Shown here in pieces: positions 12,600-24,689 of a stretch of 64,000 nucleotides of DNA. A program made the position numbers and the translations under genes. Source of the DNA: Notamacropus eugenii (taxonomy: Eukaryota; Chordata; Mammalia; Diprotodontia; Macropodidae). How positions within the stretch are numbered: position 1 is the stretch's first letter; the number at the start of each line of letters is the position of its first letter. The notes beneath the pieces are model-generated. The model was not told where the DNA came from. It was given only the letters and a program-made list of their open reading frames with translations, and ran no database searches. The DNA is taken from the NCBI RefSeq assembly GCF_028372415.1, contig NC_092875.1, forward strand, positions 56,966,919-57,030,918. Reading direction: 5' to 3'.

Positions 12600-13858
12600 A
12601 AAATGCTCCAAGAACATGGAATAGTTTATTTGTCAGATCTATGGATAAGAGGAGAATTTAGGACCAAAGAAAACAGAGAAAGCATTATAAAATGTAAAAT
12701 AGATAATTTTGACTATATAAAATTTAAAAAGTTTTGCACAAACAAAACCAATGCAACCTAAATTAAAAGGAAAGCAGAAAGCTATGGGGAAAATTTGGAG
12801 CAAGTGTCTCTGATAAAGGCCTCATTCTCTCAAATACATAGAGAACTAAGTCAAATTTATAAAAATGCAAGTCATTCCCCAATTGATAGTCAAAGGATAT
12901 GAAGTTTTCAGACAAAGAAATTAAAATTATCTACAGTCAAATGAAAAATGCTCTAGATTACTATTGATTAGAGAAATGCAAATTAAAATAATTGAGGTAC
13001 CACCTCACACCTATCAGATTGGCTAATATGACAAAAAAGGGAAATGATAAATGTTGGAGGGGATATGGGAAAACTGGGACACTAATGACTGTTGGTGGAA
13101 TTGTAAACTGAGCCAACTAATCTAGAGAACAATTTGGAACTATGACCAAAGAGCTATAAAACTGTGTACACCCTTTGACCCAGCAATACTATAGTTAGGT
13201 CTATATCCCAAAAACATCCAAAAAGAAAAGGTAAAAGGACCTGTTTATACAAAAATATTTACAGCAGCTCTTTTTGTGGTGACTAGGAATTGGAAATCAA
13301 AGAGATGCCCATCAACTGGAGAATGGCCAAACAAACTGTGGTATATAATTGTGATGGAATATTATTGCTCTATGAGAAATAAAAAGCAGAATGATTTAAT
13401 AAAAACCTGGGAAGATTTACATGAACTGATGCAAAGTGAAGTGAACAGCACCAGGAAAATGGTAGACATGGTAACAGCAAAAGTGTTCAATGAAGAACTG
13501 TGGATGACTTAGTTATTCTCAGCAATATAAATGATCCAAGACAATCCCCAAGGACTAATGATGAAGCATACTATCCACCTCTAGAGAAAGAACTGACATT
13601 GTCTGAATACAGGCTGAAGAATGCTATTTTTTACTTTCTTTCTTTTTTATTAGTCTTCTTGTACAAAATGACTAACATGGAAATGTTTTACATGACTGCT
13701 CATGTATAATGTACATCTGACTGCTCATCATCTCAGGGAGGGGGAAGGTGAGGGAGAGAGGAGGGATAGAATTTGAAGCTCAAAACTTTTTTTTAAATGT
13801 CTAAAAATTGTTTTAACATGTAACTGGGGGAAAATAAAGTATTATCTATTTTTAAAAC
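12600..13858 (+). mobile_element. Younger L1 3' portion inserted into an older L1
   Basis: It covers the same L1 interior again (gactatataaaatttaaaaa, ccccaattgatagtcaaagg, tttgacccagcaatactata) and runs to the full 3' end with tgtaactgggggaaaataaa. Flanking ctccaa occurs on both sides (about 12594 and 13860), a likely target duplication. Confidence 0.75.
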
Positions 13859-14025
13859 CTCCAAAGCATTAATAAATAGAAAAATTAAAGTTAAGGCAAC
13901 CCTGAGGTTCTACCTCACACCCATGAGATTCGTAATGATGATAAAAATGAAAAATGGCAAATCTTGAAGGGACCCCTGAAAAACAAACACTTCATGCACT
14001 GCTGGTAGAATTAAATTGGTACAGC
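13859..14025 (+). mobile_element. Older L1 piece, continuation after the younger insertion
   Basis: Resumes with ctccaaagcattaataaata and goes on to gaggttctacctcacaccca and ctgctggtagaattaaattg, the L1 segment that should follow the sequence ending at 12599. Confidence 0.65.
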
Positions 14026-14027
14026 TT

Positions 14028-14140
14028 GGGAGTAAGGAACCTGTTGCCTTGAGGTCACATGTGGCCTTCTAGATCCTTAAGTGCTACTTTTGACTCAATC
14101 CAAATTTTACAGAATAAATCTTTATTCTATGTCAATTGTA
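14028..14140 (+). mobile_element. hAT-type MITE fragment
   Basis: aacctgttgccttgaggtca, catgtggccttctagatcct and gtgctacttttgactcaatc fit one arm of a non-autonomous hAT element common in marsupial DNA. The second arm is not present. Confidence 0.5.
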
Positions 14141-14499
14141 GAGTGGCATATCTTCTGAGAGAATATTGAGATACCAAAGAAAGAGGGGTTCATATCAGCT
14201 TGTTATTAATATACCTTATTAATGTTAATTAGGTTGATTGGGTTGGTTAAGGGAGTTTACTCACAAGAAGTCAGTCATCCTGGCATCAGGACAAAGTAAT
14301 CTCTTGCATCCCTGCACCAACGTCTGGCCTAGTCAGGTATTATGCAGAAACAGTACAACAAAGGCATGGTGCCAGTGAAGGCCCAGGGTCATGTGTAAGT
14401 TTTCCCATGGGAGAGTTGGAGCTTCTTTTGCTGTTTGTATTTACTCAAGGTAGTTTACATTTGTGATCATGTTGTTAGTCTCTGGTCTCCCCTGTACAA

Positions 14500-15310
14500 G
14501 CAGCTCTTTTTGTAGAGACAAAGACTTAGAGGTGGAGGTGCTCATCAGTTGAGAAATGGTTGAACAAATCATGGGGTATGAATATAATGGAATACTATCA
14601 TGTTGTGAGAAGTGACAAAAGAGAGGTTTTCAGAGAAACCCAAGAAGATTTATATGAACTCATAAAAAGTGAAATAATAACAATAAGGAAGAAGGAAGGG
14701 AAGAAAGAGGAGGAGAAAGAGAAAAGGAATAGCAGTTAGCATTGATTTAACACATAAAGGCTTGCAAAGTTCTTTACAATTTTTTTTTTACAAATCATTT
14801 GATCCTAATAACTACCTACACTATATTAGAGATAAGGAAACTGAGGCAGACAAAGGTTAAGTGATTTGCCCTGGGTCACACAGGTAGTAGGTGTTTGAGG
14901 CCAGATTTGAATTCAGGTGTTCCTGATTCTAGGCCCATACTCTATCCATTGAAGCACCCAACTGCTACTTTCAGATTATACATAATAAAAAAAATTGTAT
15001 AGAAAATCAAGTTTGAGAGTCTTACAGACTCTGATCAATGCAATGACTAACCATGCTTCCAAAAGATGAAGTGTGTTAGTTATCTCCTGATGGAGAGTTA
15101 ATGGCTCAACATGTAGAGTAAGACACACATTTTTGAATATGTCCAAGGCTGGAATCTCTTTTGCTTAACTATGAATATTTGTTGTAAGAGTTTGGTTTTG
15201 TCTTTCTTTTTATTGGGGAGGAAGGGTATGGGGGACGAAGTGAGAAATAAGAGAGGAAAAAGAAATTTCTGTTCATTGAAAATAAAATCAAACAAAAATT
15301 TTAAAATGTG
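14500..15310 (+). mobile_element. Older L1 3' end, interrupted by a SINE
   Basis: agcagctctttttgtagaga, gagaaatggttgaacaaatc and aagatttatatgaactcat are L1 3' words. After the SINE at about 14740-14970 it continues to gatcaatgcaatgactaacc and the old 3' UTR with ttattggggaggaagggtat, ending in aaaataaaatcaaacaaa. The same 3' UTR type occurs at 5375-5590 and 16150-16345. Confidence 0.6.
14740..14970 (-). mobile_element. MIR-like SINE inserted in L1
   Basis: gataaggaaactgaggcaga, gtgatttgccctgggtcaca and actctatccattgaagcacc. Confidence 0.7.
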
Positions 15311-15499
15311 TATTCTTATAATGCTGAGTTGGTTGCTAATCCTTTTTGTAACCAGAATGATATTTCGGAGGAGCTACCTTATGCCAGGCTGGACTTGGGG
15401 TTTGGAGTAATTAACTTATGTTGCTGTTAATTTTTTTTTAAAAAAGAATTGATCACCTGTTCTGTTTTCTAATCTTCTCACTTCCCTCACTTCCCTCCT

Positions 15500-15930
15500 C
15501 TTCTTTCCTATACCCCCTCCCCAAATATATAGTTCAATCCAGTAATACTGGCTCCCTTGTTCTGAGAACAAGGCACTCCACCTCTCAACTCTGGGCTTTT
15601 TCTCTGGTCTCCCATTTCTAGAATGCTCTCCCTCCTCATCTTTACCTCCTAACTTCCTTGACTTCTTGCAAGTCTTAACTAAAATCCTGTCTCCTAAAGG
15701 AAGCCTTTCCTGGACTCCCTTAATGCTAGTTCCTTCCCTCTAAGATTATCTCCAATTCATCTCATATGTATTTTTTTTAATATAGTTTTTTGCATTCTCT
15801 CTCCCACATTAGATTGTGAACTTTCTAGAGGGAAGGGATTGTGTTTTGGCCTTTCTTTGTATCCCCAGGGCTTAGCACAATGTCTAGCACATAGAAAAAG
15901 CTTAATAAATCTTGCTTTGGTAGCTGGGTA
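15500..15930 (+). mobile_element. L2-like LINE 3' end
   Basis: Contains ctagaatgctctccctcctc, aaggaagcctttcctggact and cccagggcttagcacaatgt, ending with an A/T-rich aagcttaataaat. Same 3' layout as the other L2-like copies. Confidence 0.7.
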
Positions 15931-16149
15931 ATTGACGTTTCTCATCATAGCTATATCACGTCTCTAAGCTAAGTTTGTGAATCATTTTCCTAAACTTCTT
16001 ATCAGTTGTCTTCTTCAGGTGGTCTATAGAATACTTTTACAACATCATTTCTTTCTCCTCCCACTTAGTTTATAGTCACCCAATGCTTTCCATAATGCTT
16101 CTCCCTGGAACTGGATCCCTGGTTTTCCTCAGTCAGTTATATTTATTAA

Positions 16150-16345
16150 TAGAGAAGTGATAAATTAAACTAAGAATGAAACATACATTTTTTTGACATG
16201 GTCAATGTAGGAATTTGTTTTGTTTCAGGATGAACATTTTCTCTGAGGGTTTTTCTTTTTTATTGTTCAATTTGGGGAGGTGAGTAGGAGGAAGAAAAAG
16301 CATTTATTCATTGGAAAAATAATAAAATTAAATTTTAAAAAGAAA
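16150..16345 (+). mobile_element. Older L1-type 3' UTR
   Basis: gaatgaaacatacatttttt, gacatggtcaatgtaggaat and caatttggggaggtgagtag, then an A/T-rich tail. Same type as 5375-5595. Confidence 0.5.
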
Positions 16346-16554
16346 AATATGTATTTAATATACAAAGCCCCTCTTTATATACATTGCCCCCTTTCTAACT
16401 GTTGTATTACTTTTGCACAAGGTTCACCCTTCCATAGGTGTATTTTAGCTTTGAGTCCTATCCTCCCAGCCCTCAGTAATGCTGATGAGTCACATTTTCC
16501 TCCTGGCATTAGAAGCTCAGCTTATCTTGTTTATTGCCCTTTCTTTAGATATTT

Positions 16555-16870
16555 CAATCAATCAAACCTGCATTTATTAAGCACCTGTTATGTCCAGGCA
16601 CTACACTAGTCATTAGAGATGCAAAGATAAAAATGAAACAGTCTTTGAACTTAAACTTTGAACTTCCTAACAGAGGAAGACAATATGTACATGAGTGTAC
16701 CCGTGGATATGGATATAAGCAAAATGATACAAGATAATGGGAGGATACTGTTGGCTGAAGGGAACAGGAAAGACCTCATGTAGAACTGGTGGTGTTTGAG
16801 CTAAGTTTTGAAATATAACCCAGAATTACAATCAGACCTGGAATGTTCTGCCTGCTGCTACGTACTTGGA
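16555..16870 (+). repeat. Repeat X copy, 5' part
   Basis: The head gcatttattaagcacctgtt is followed by ggcactacactagtcatt and a stretch (ggtgtttgagctaagttttg) equivalent to the middle of the longer copies. Confidence 0.6.
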
Positions 16871-18089
16871 GGGAAATAGGAACCCTGACTGTCATGGAGA
16901 ATACTCAGGTCATGCTGAGCACCTGCATGACAGCCAGAGTTGGTGTCAGAGTTTCTTGAGGGAGAAAACTATGGTTTTTTTGTAGTGATGTGTGGAGAGA
17001 AAAAAAGACTTTGGAATGTGTAGACACATCTGGGAAGCCGGCTCTTCAACAGGTCCCTAATTTTGAGTTTATATCACCTAGAGACTTAAAACACTTTCCT
17101 TCGGGTGAGATAAGGCCTTCTCTTTTGGTCTGAGCTGAGTTCTCCTCTTGCTGCAAGATAAAAAGCTTATTTCTTTTCTAATATATTCCAACCTTTACTA
17201 TTTTTTTCAGTTTCTGCTTGCTGTTTTGCTTGGATAAATAATTTTGCTCACCCTTCACTATTTGTGATAGTCATGTGTAAGCAACAATTGGTAGGAAGGA
17301 GTTAAGGTAAAGAGTGTAAGCTAGGGGTTATATCTCTCTGGGGAAGTGGCTTTTGTTCTGAATTCCTACACTATATTCCTAGACTACCAATATGTGGGGA
17401 GGGGCTTCAGAGAAACATAAATCTAGCCTCATGCTTCTCTTGGAGATGGGTGAGGGAAAGAGCAAGTACCTAGCCATGGACTTTCTCTTACTCCCCTCAA
17501 AGTGGAAATCTGTGTCTCCCATGAAGAATGGTAGGCCAGAGTACAGAGATCCTTGCCACCTGCAAGCTGATCTACACATCAGTGTCCTGCACATAGTAGG
17601 TATATTTTTATGTACTCTAATTATCTGTGTATGCCATGTCACCCTAATACACTACATACTCCATAGTAACAGGAACCATGACTTATCTAAAACTTCTGAA
17701 TTCCAGTGTGGAACATCAGTGTCCTGCACATAATAGATGCTTAATAAATCCTTACTGAATTGTCTGGGCCCAGTGGAAATTCATGCTGTCTGACCTCAAC
17801 TGGGTCTTAACAACCACATAATCCTTCTTTCATCTTGATTGATTCCCAATCACATTTCCCACAGTGGCTGTTCCAAACTTTCTCCTTTTTCCTCAGGCAC
17901 ACAACCATGGCACCATCATCCTTCAACAGAGGACCTCCTTGCCTTCTTGGCTGTTGAGTTATCTGATTGCCCATATTCCCATCACAGAACTCTTTTGTAG
18001 CCTCCCCTAAGCTCTCCTCCAGTTTCTCCATCTGACTTTCTACTCTTTTTAGGTTTATTTTGGTTATTTTTCATTTTCCTCCCATTCTT
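16871..18089. other. Intergenic, unassigned
   Basis: Apart from the L2-like end at 17640-17762 there is no recognisable element. Both strands are open at 17379-17733, which in the absence of codon bias or family resemblance I take as chance. Confidence 0.5.
17640..17762 (+). mobile_element. L2-like 3' end, short
   Basis: cagtgtcctgcacataatag and atgcttaataaatccttact. The sequence catcagtgtcctgcacata also occurs at 17578, so a small local duplication is possible. Confidence 0.5.
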
Positions 18090-18270
18090 TAAGTGCGGGC
18101 ATAGCCCAGCAATCTGTCTTCAGCATTCTTCTCTTCGCTCTCTATACTTTCTCATCCTCTCCCACAACCTCAATTATCACTTTCTATCCAGATGAGTCCT
18201 ACATTATAGAAAAGCTCCAATGACTTTCTTGAACTCCAATCCTGTATTTCCAACTGCCTCCAGGACTTAT
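18090..18270 (+). mobile_element. L2-like internal fragment
   Basis: aacctcaattatcactttct, tccagatgagtcctacatta and gaactccaatcctgtatttc correspond to the segment around the ADD motif in the longer L2-like copies. Confidence 0.45.
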
Positions 18271-18412
18271 CTGAGTCTCAATTTGCTCACCTGTAAAACA
18301 GGGCTAATGATACCTCTCATACCAACCTAAGTTATGAGGATCAAATAAGGTAATTTATGTCAGGGTGATGCTTTACTAGCTTTAAGTTTCTATATAAACA
18401 GTCATTATGATG
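18268..18412 (+). mobile_element. MIR-like SINE, 3' part
   Basis: gagtctcaatttgctcacct, ctgtaaaacagggctaatga and gaggatcaaataaggtaatt. Confidence 0.6.
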
Positions 18413-19511
18413 ATGCCATTACCACCTCTACCTTCATAAAATCCTACTCCACTGCTTCTTCTGAGAGCATCCTTTGTTCATTTCTCAAAGGTGATGCCAA
18501 TGGAAGACAAGCTGGTAAGTCTTGGAATATAGCGCTAGCAAGAGACCGTGTCTACTTTCTGAGGCCCAACCTAGCTAAGCACACACTTGGTGATGAGCGC
18601 TTTGGCCCTGGCAACCCATGAAATAAAGAAGAATACAATTCTACCCACTGCTGCTTCTTTAGTGATGGTAGTAGAGAAGAGGACTTTCCTGAAATCAGCT
18701 GTGTGTACATAATCATACTACTGACTGATTAGAGCAAGAATCAAAACTGATACAAATTTAGAAGAAATAATTCAAATGAGGAAAAGATAGGCTAAGCAAT
18801 TCAAACAGCTCCAAGTTGGCATATTAAAAGAGATTATTGACACCCAAAATTGGGAACTAATTAGAAGAGAGGATATTCACACTTACATAGTCATTTCTTA
18901 CCAAAGTTTAACAGATGTAAAATAACTGTCCTAGTATAAGAGACCAAAAAAAAACCCTCAAAACCACTTTAGTCAGCAAGTACTGGCTCAATTTGCCAAG
19001 CCCGGAGACATAGCAGCCAGGAGCAACATCAATGCAAAATGTAAAGTGATGGTAAAATCTTGTAGAGGCAGATGAGAGATTAGTAACAAAATCACTTTAT
19101 AAGCACATGAAGCCATGGAGGGAAAAAACGGTTTAAGAAAGTTTGATATGTGATCTAAATAAGCAAAGAAAATTTAGGCATGTAACGGGAAAGACAAAGA
19201 CAGTTTAAAGGAGAAGATCTGCAAAGATTTTTATAAATGACTCTTTTCACCATCAAGGACAGTGAAAATACAACATCAGAGTACCTGGGGTACTTATACC
19301 AGAGATGGAAATGCCACTGAAGAAAATGAAGATAGACTAGACCATCTATACATCCAGGAGGTCCATATATAACCTGAAGAACTGACATAATTTTGAGAAC
19401 ACTGAGGGATTAATTCTGAAGCAAGAAGAAAAATTCTCAGATATTATTTCCAGAGTAACCAGGGCTTGTGAGATACCAATGCCCAGAAATGCAAAACAAC
19501 AAATGTTTTGA
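18413..19511. other. Intergenic, unassigned
   Basis: A-rich sequence without clear repeat words. Its composition and phrases such as gaattcaaatgaggaaaagata could come from an old LINE, but I cannot place it. Confidence 0.4.
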
Positions 19512-19765
19512 GATAGCTAAGTGACAGAGCGGATAGAGCATTGGGCCTGGATTCAGAAGACCTGAGTTCCAATGTAGCCTCTGACACTTACTAGCTGCAG
19601 TACCTTGAGCAAATCACTTAATCCCTCCCTCAGTTTCAACTATAAAATGGAGATCATAATAGCTCCTACCTCCCAGGGTTTTGTGGAGATCACATGAAAT
19701 AATATTTGTAAAGCACTTAGCACAAATCCTGGCACCTAGTAGGTACTTAATAAATACTTATTCCC
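19512..19765 (+). mobile_element. MIR-like SINE
   Basis: cggatagagcattgggcctg, cctgagttccaatgtagcct and agcacttagcacaaatcctg. Close to full length. Confidence 0.75.
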
Positions 19766-20099
19766 TTCCCCCACCTTTTGGAAAGAAACTAGAAGATTGT
19801 GTGTGTAAATAATTGGGATTGGTTCAGAGAGTTCTAGGAAAGACAGTCTAGGAAGAAGGCGGTAGGAAATGAGGAAGAGGTATGGAGTTGAAGATGAATA
19901 GACACATTCTCCATCTGGAGAGAATGAGAAAGACATATGGATCAGGTAGTGTCACTATCACTGACTTGTTCTCTCTCTTTCGAACTTGAATCAAAAAGAC
20001 CATAAGAACCACTGATTGTGTAGGTATGGCAGTGAAAGATGGAGCCTCTATGCTATGTTCTACATCAGGTTTAGGTGAAATGAGCCCCTTCAGAAGTAA

Positions 20100-20340
20100 G
20101 AGTAATAGTTAAGATTTATATAGTGCTTATCATGTGCCAGGCACTGTACCAACCTTTACTACAATCTTGGGAGGTAAATGCTATTATTATCATCCCCATT
20201 TTACAGATGAGAAAACTGAGACAGACAGTGTTTAAGTAACTCATCAGGGTCACATAGCTAGAATGCATCTGAGGCAGGATTTAGACTCAGACCTTCCTGA
20301 CTTCAGATCTAGCACTCTATCCACTATGCTACCTAGCTGC
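20100..20340 (-). mobile_element. MIR-like SINE
   Basis: gtgcttatcatgtgccaggc, ccattttacagatgagaaaa and actctatccactatgctacc. It lies about 140 bases before the L1 start. Confidence 0.75.
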
Positions 20341-20484
20341 CACAGAAATATAGTATTACTCCCTTCTCCATGACTCCAAGGAGAAGGTAGCCCTGATGAA
20401 CAGAGAGAAGATTCCTTGCATAGTCCTTCTTTTTACTGGCTCTTTTGTTCTTGGCTACTGAGCTCATTAAAAATAATAAGTCAA

Positions 20485-23400
20485 CTTCTGGGAGCCAAGG
20501 TGCCAGAATAAAGTAGGAAATCACCTAAATTCTCTCAAAGTCACCTCTAAAAAAACTATAAAATAATGCCTTAAAATGAATTCTGAAATAGTAGAATCAA
20601 TAAAAAGATAGGATGAAACCATTTTCCTGCTCAAGGCAACTTAGTAGGTTGGAAGAAAAGGTCTATCTCACTTAAGTAAAGGGGAAGTACATTCCACGGC
20701 AGGCAGTGCCCAGACAAGTCAGCAGCAGGCCACACTCCAACAAGCTAGTGGGAGGCTTTGAGCCCCAGCACAGGTCAGTAACAGAGGCCCAATGGCTCTG
20801 GCACAATGTCAGGCAAGCAGTCAGCCCTTGGTGCAGCACCAGGCTCCCCACAGCACAGCACCATGTAAGTAGCCAGGCTCTGCAAGGGTCCCAACATAGC
20901 ACCATGTGAGTGGCCTCCACCTCCATGCTCCTGATGCAGCATCAGACCTTCCATGGGCCCCAGCATAACACCAGGAGAGCTGTCAGGGCCAACAGCCCTA
21001 AGCACAAGAAGCTAGGGACAGTACAGAGCTCAACTTTAAAAATCATAAAGTAGGCTAGAAAAAAATGATCAAAAAACAAAAAAGAACCTGATCATAGAAA
21101 GTTACTGTTGTAACAGGGAAGAGCAAAACCCAAACTCAGAAGAGAACAACAATGTCAAAATATCTACATACAAAACTTCAAAGAAAAATGGGAATTGGAG
21201 GAGGAAATAGTAAAACTATACTTATGGTGGACCTCAGCATTCTCTTCTCAGAACTAGATAAATCCAACCACAAAATAAATAAGAAAGAAGTTAAGGAGGT
21301 AAATAGAATTTTAGAAAAGTTAGATATATAGACCTCTGGAGAAAACTGAATGAGAATGACAACAATAGAAGATGGCCAAAGCAGTGCTTAGGGGAAATTT
21401 TATATCTCTAAACTTTTACCTCAAGAAATAGAGAAAAAACAGACCAATGAAATGGGCATGCCACTAAAAATTTTAAAAAATGGAAAAAGAACAAATTAAC
21501 AATCCCCAATTAACATTAAATTGAAAATCCAGAAAACCAAAGGAGAGACTAATAAAATTGAAAGCAAGAAAACTATTGAAATAATAAATAAAACTAGGAG
21601 TTAGTTTTATGGGGGAAAAAACAATAAAATAGATAAATGATTGGTTAGTTTAATTTTTAAAAAGAAAGAAAAAAATTAAATTACCAGTATCAAAATTGAA
21701 AGGAGTAAATGTACCACCAATGAAGAGGAAATTAAACCAATTATTAGGAGTTATTTTGCCTAATTATATTCCAATATATAATCTAACAATCTAAGTGAAA
21801 TCAGTGAATATGTATGAAAATATATATGAAAATAGAAATTGCCCAGATTAACAGAAGAGGAAATAGAACATTAGAATAGAACATAGAAATAGAACAAGAA
21901 AAAGAAATTGAACAAACCATCAACAAACTCCCAAAGAAAAAAATCCTCAGGGCCAAGTGTATTCACAAGTGAATTCTACCAAAAATTTTAAAACAATTAA
22001 TTCCAATATTGTATAAACTATTTGGACAAACACATGAAGAAGGAGTCCTACCAAATTCCTTTTATGACACAAATATGATACTGATACCTAAACCAGGAAG
22101 AAGTAAAACAGAAAAAGAAAACAATATTGATACAAAAATTTTAAAGAAAATATTAACAAGGAGATCACAGCAATATATCACAAAGATTATTCATCATGAC
22201 CAGGTGGGATTTATACTAGGAAGGAAGGGCTAGTTCAATATTAGGAAAATTATCTACATAATTAACCATATCAACAACAAAGTCAACAAAAATCATGTAA
22301 TTATCTCAATGGATGCAGAAAAAGACACCCATTCCTATTAAAAACACTAGAAAGCATAAGAGCTTTCCTTGAAATGATTAGTAATATCTCTCTAAAACCA
22401 ACAGCAGTATTATCTGTAATGAGGATAAGCTAGAAGCCTTCCCAATGAGATCAGGCATGAAGCAAGGATGCTCATTATCACCACTATTATTCAATATTGC
22501 AGTAGGAATGTTATCTATGCAATAAAAGAAAAAATAAATTGAAGGAATTAGAACAGGCAATGGAGAAACAAAATTATCTCTCTTTGCAGATGACATGATG
22601 GCATATTTAAAGAGTTCTAAAGAATTAACTAAAAAACTGGTTGAAATAATTAGCAACTTAAGCAAAGTTACAAGATATAAAATAAACCTACATAAATCAT
22701 TAACATTTCAATATATTACTAACCAAGCTCAGCAACAAGAGATAGAAAGAGAAATTCCATTTATAATATCTGTAGTTAATATAAAATACTTGGAAGTCTG
22801 CCTGCCAAGACAAACTCAAGAACTACATGAACACAATTACAAAACACTTCTCATACAGAGTCAAATCTAAACAATTGGAAAAATATCAATTACTCACAGG
22901 TAGGATGAGCCAATAAAATAAAAATGATAATTCTGCCTAAATTAATTCAATTATTCCATGTCATACCAATCAAATCATCAAAAAATTATTTTATAGAACC
23001 AGAAAAAATAATAACAAAATTCATATGGAAGAACAAAAGGTCAAAAATATCAAGGGAATTGATGAAAAAAAATGTGAAAGAACACAGCCTAGCCATCTCA
23101 AGCTATATTATAAAGCAGTCATCATCAAAATTATCTGGTACAGGCTAAGAAATAGAATGATGGATCAGTGGAATAGATTAGCTACACAAGACACAGTACT
23201 AAATGATCCGAGCAATCTAGTCTTTGAAAAACACAAAGACTTAAACTTCTGGGACAAAAACTGTTGGGAAAACTGGAAAACAGCATGGCAGAAGCTAAGT
23301 GTAGACCAACATCTCATACTGTATACCAAAATAAGGTAAAAATGAGTATAAGATTTAAAAATAAACCACAAACAAATTAAGAGAGCAAGAAATTACATGT

Positions 23401-24390
23401 CAGAAGAATTTATGACCAAACAAGAGATAGAGAGCATTATGAGATCTAAAATGAATAATTTTGATTATATGGAATTCAAAAGGGTTTGCACAAACAAAGC
23501 CAATGACTAGACTAGACTAGACTAGAAGGAAAACAGAAAGCTGGGAAACCATGTTTGTAATAAGTGTCTCTGATTAAGGTCTCATTTATCAAATATATAG
23601 AGAACTGAGACACATTTATAAGAAAATAAGTCATTTCCCAATTGATAAATGTTCAAAGAATATGAACAGGCAGTTTTCTGATGAAGAAATCAAAGCTATC
23701 TCTAGTCATGAAAAAATGTTTTAAATCACTATTGATTAGAGAAATGCAAATTAAAACAAAAAAAAAATTTGTAGCAGCTCTTTTTCTGGTGGCAAGAATT
23801 AGAAATTGAGTGGATGCCCATCAATTGGAGAATAGTAGAACAAGTTATGGTATATGAATGTAATGGAATACTGTTATGCTATAAGAAATGATTATCAGGA
23901 TGCTTTCAGAAAAACCTGGAAAGACTCACATGAACTGATGCAAAGTGAAACCAGGAGAACATTGTACACAATAACAACAATATTTTTTGATGATCAACTG
24001 TGAATGCCTTAGCTATGCTCAGCAATACAATGGTCCAATACAAAGACAAAAGAGTCAGGATGAAAAATGTTATCCACATCCAGAGAAAGAACTGATGGAG
24101 TCTGAATGTGGTTGAAAGCATACTATTTTTCACATTCTACATTTTTTTCATGGTTTTTTCTTTTGGTCTGTTTTGTCCTTCAGAACATGACTAATGTGGA
24201 AATGTGTTTTTTATGATTGCACATATATAACCTATATCAAATTGCTTACCTCTTTGAGAAGGGGAAGGTCAAGGAGGGAGAAAGAAAATTTGGAACTCAA
24301 CAATTTTTTTAAAATGAATGTTAAAAATTGTCTTTATATGTAACAGGGAAAAAATAAAATACTACATATATTTTTTGAAATAAACAGGTT
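20485..24390 (+). mobile_element. L1, both ends present, internally deleted
   Basis: It starts tctgggagccaaggtgccag, an L1 5' UTR type start, followed by a GC-rich 5' UTR to about 21010. ORF1 and the first part of ORF2 are missing. ORF2 resumes near 21230 (LDKSNHKINKKEVKEVNRIL) and gives [45 protein letters not shown] and FIWKNKRSKISRELMKK of the reverse transcriptase and its C-terminal side, with stops and frameshifts. Another deletion lies near 23755. The 3' UTR ends near 24390. Total about 3.9 kb against roughly 6 kb for a full L1. Dead. Confidence 0.85.
23504..23526 (+). repeat. (ACTAG)n pentamer inside the L1
   Basis: Four copies of a 5-bp unit (gactagactagactagactag) replace the sequence found at the same place in other L1 copies (caatgcaattaagattac at 8223). 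A small replication-slippage product. Confidence 0.7.
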
Positions 24391-24689
24391 TAGGAGGAAT
24401 TCAGGTTTGGATTATAAGTCACCTTTTCTGCTCCTTATTTATCGTGCTTTAGACCAGTGTAGAACATGGTGACAGCCAACTTCATGGGGTTGGTACGTTG
24501 CATAGTGAAAGAGTATGGAAGCCACTATTCCAGGGCTATGTCCCTGCCTAAGGCAGATCACATCCTGAATGATCTGCTGTGTTTATTCCATACCAGCTGT
24601 AATTCCTAAATTTTCATATAAGCAAGATGACCATACTAAATTAGTTTTATATATAAGGAAAAATAGATCAAAACAGAAAGGGAGTCATG

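Noticed and set aside
17379-17733. Overlapping 87- and 113-codon frames on both strands
   Set aside because: No domain, no codon pattern and no splice context. Taken as chance.
22009-23339. Frames of 74-104 codons with reverse-transcriptase phrases as separate genes
   Set aside because: They are pieces of one broken L1 ORF2, annotated as the element at 20485-24390.
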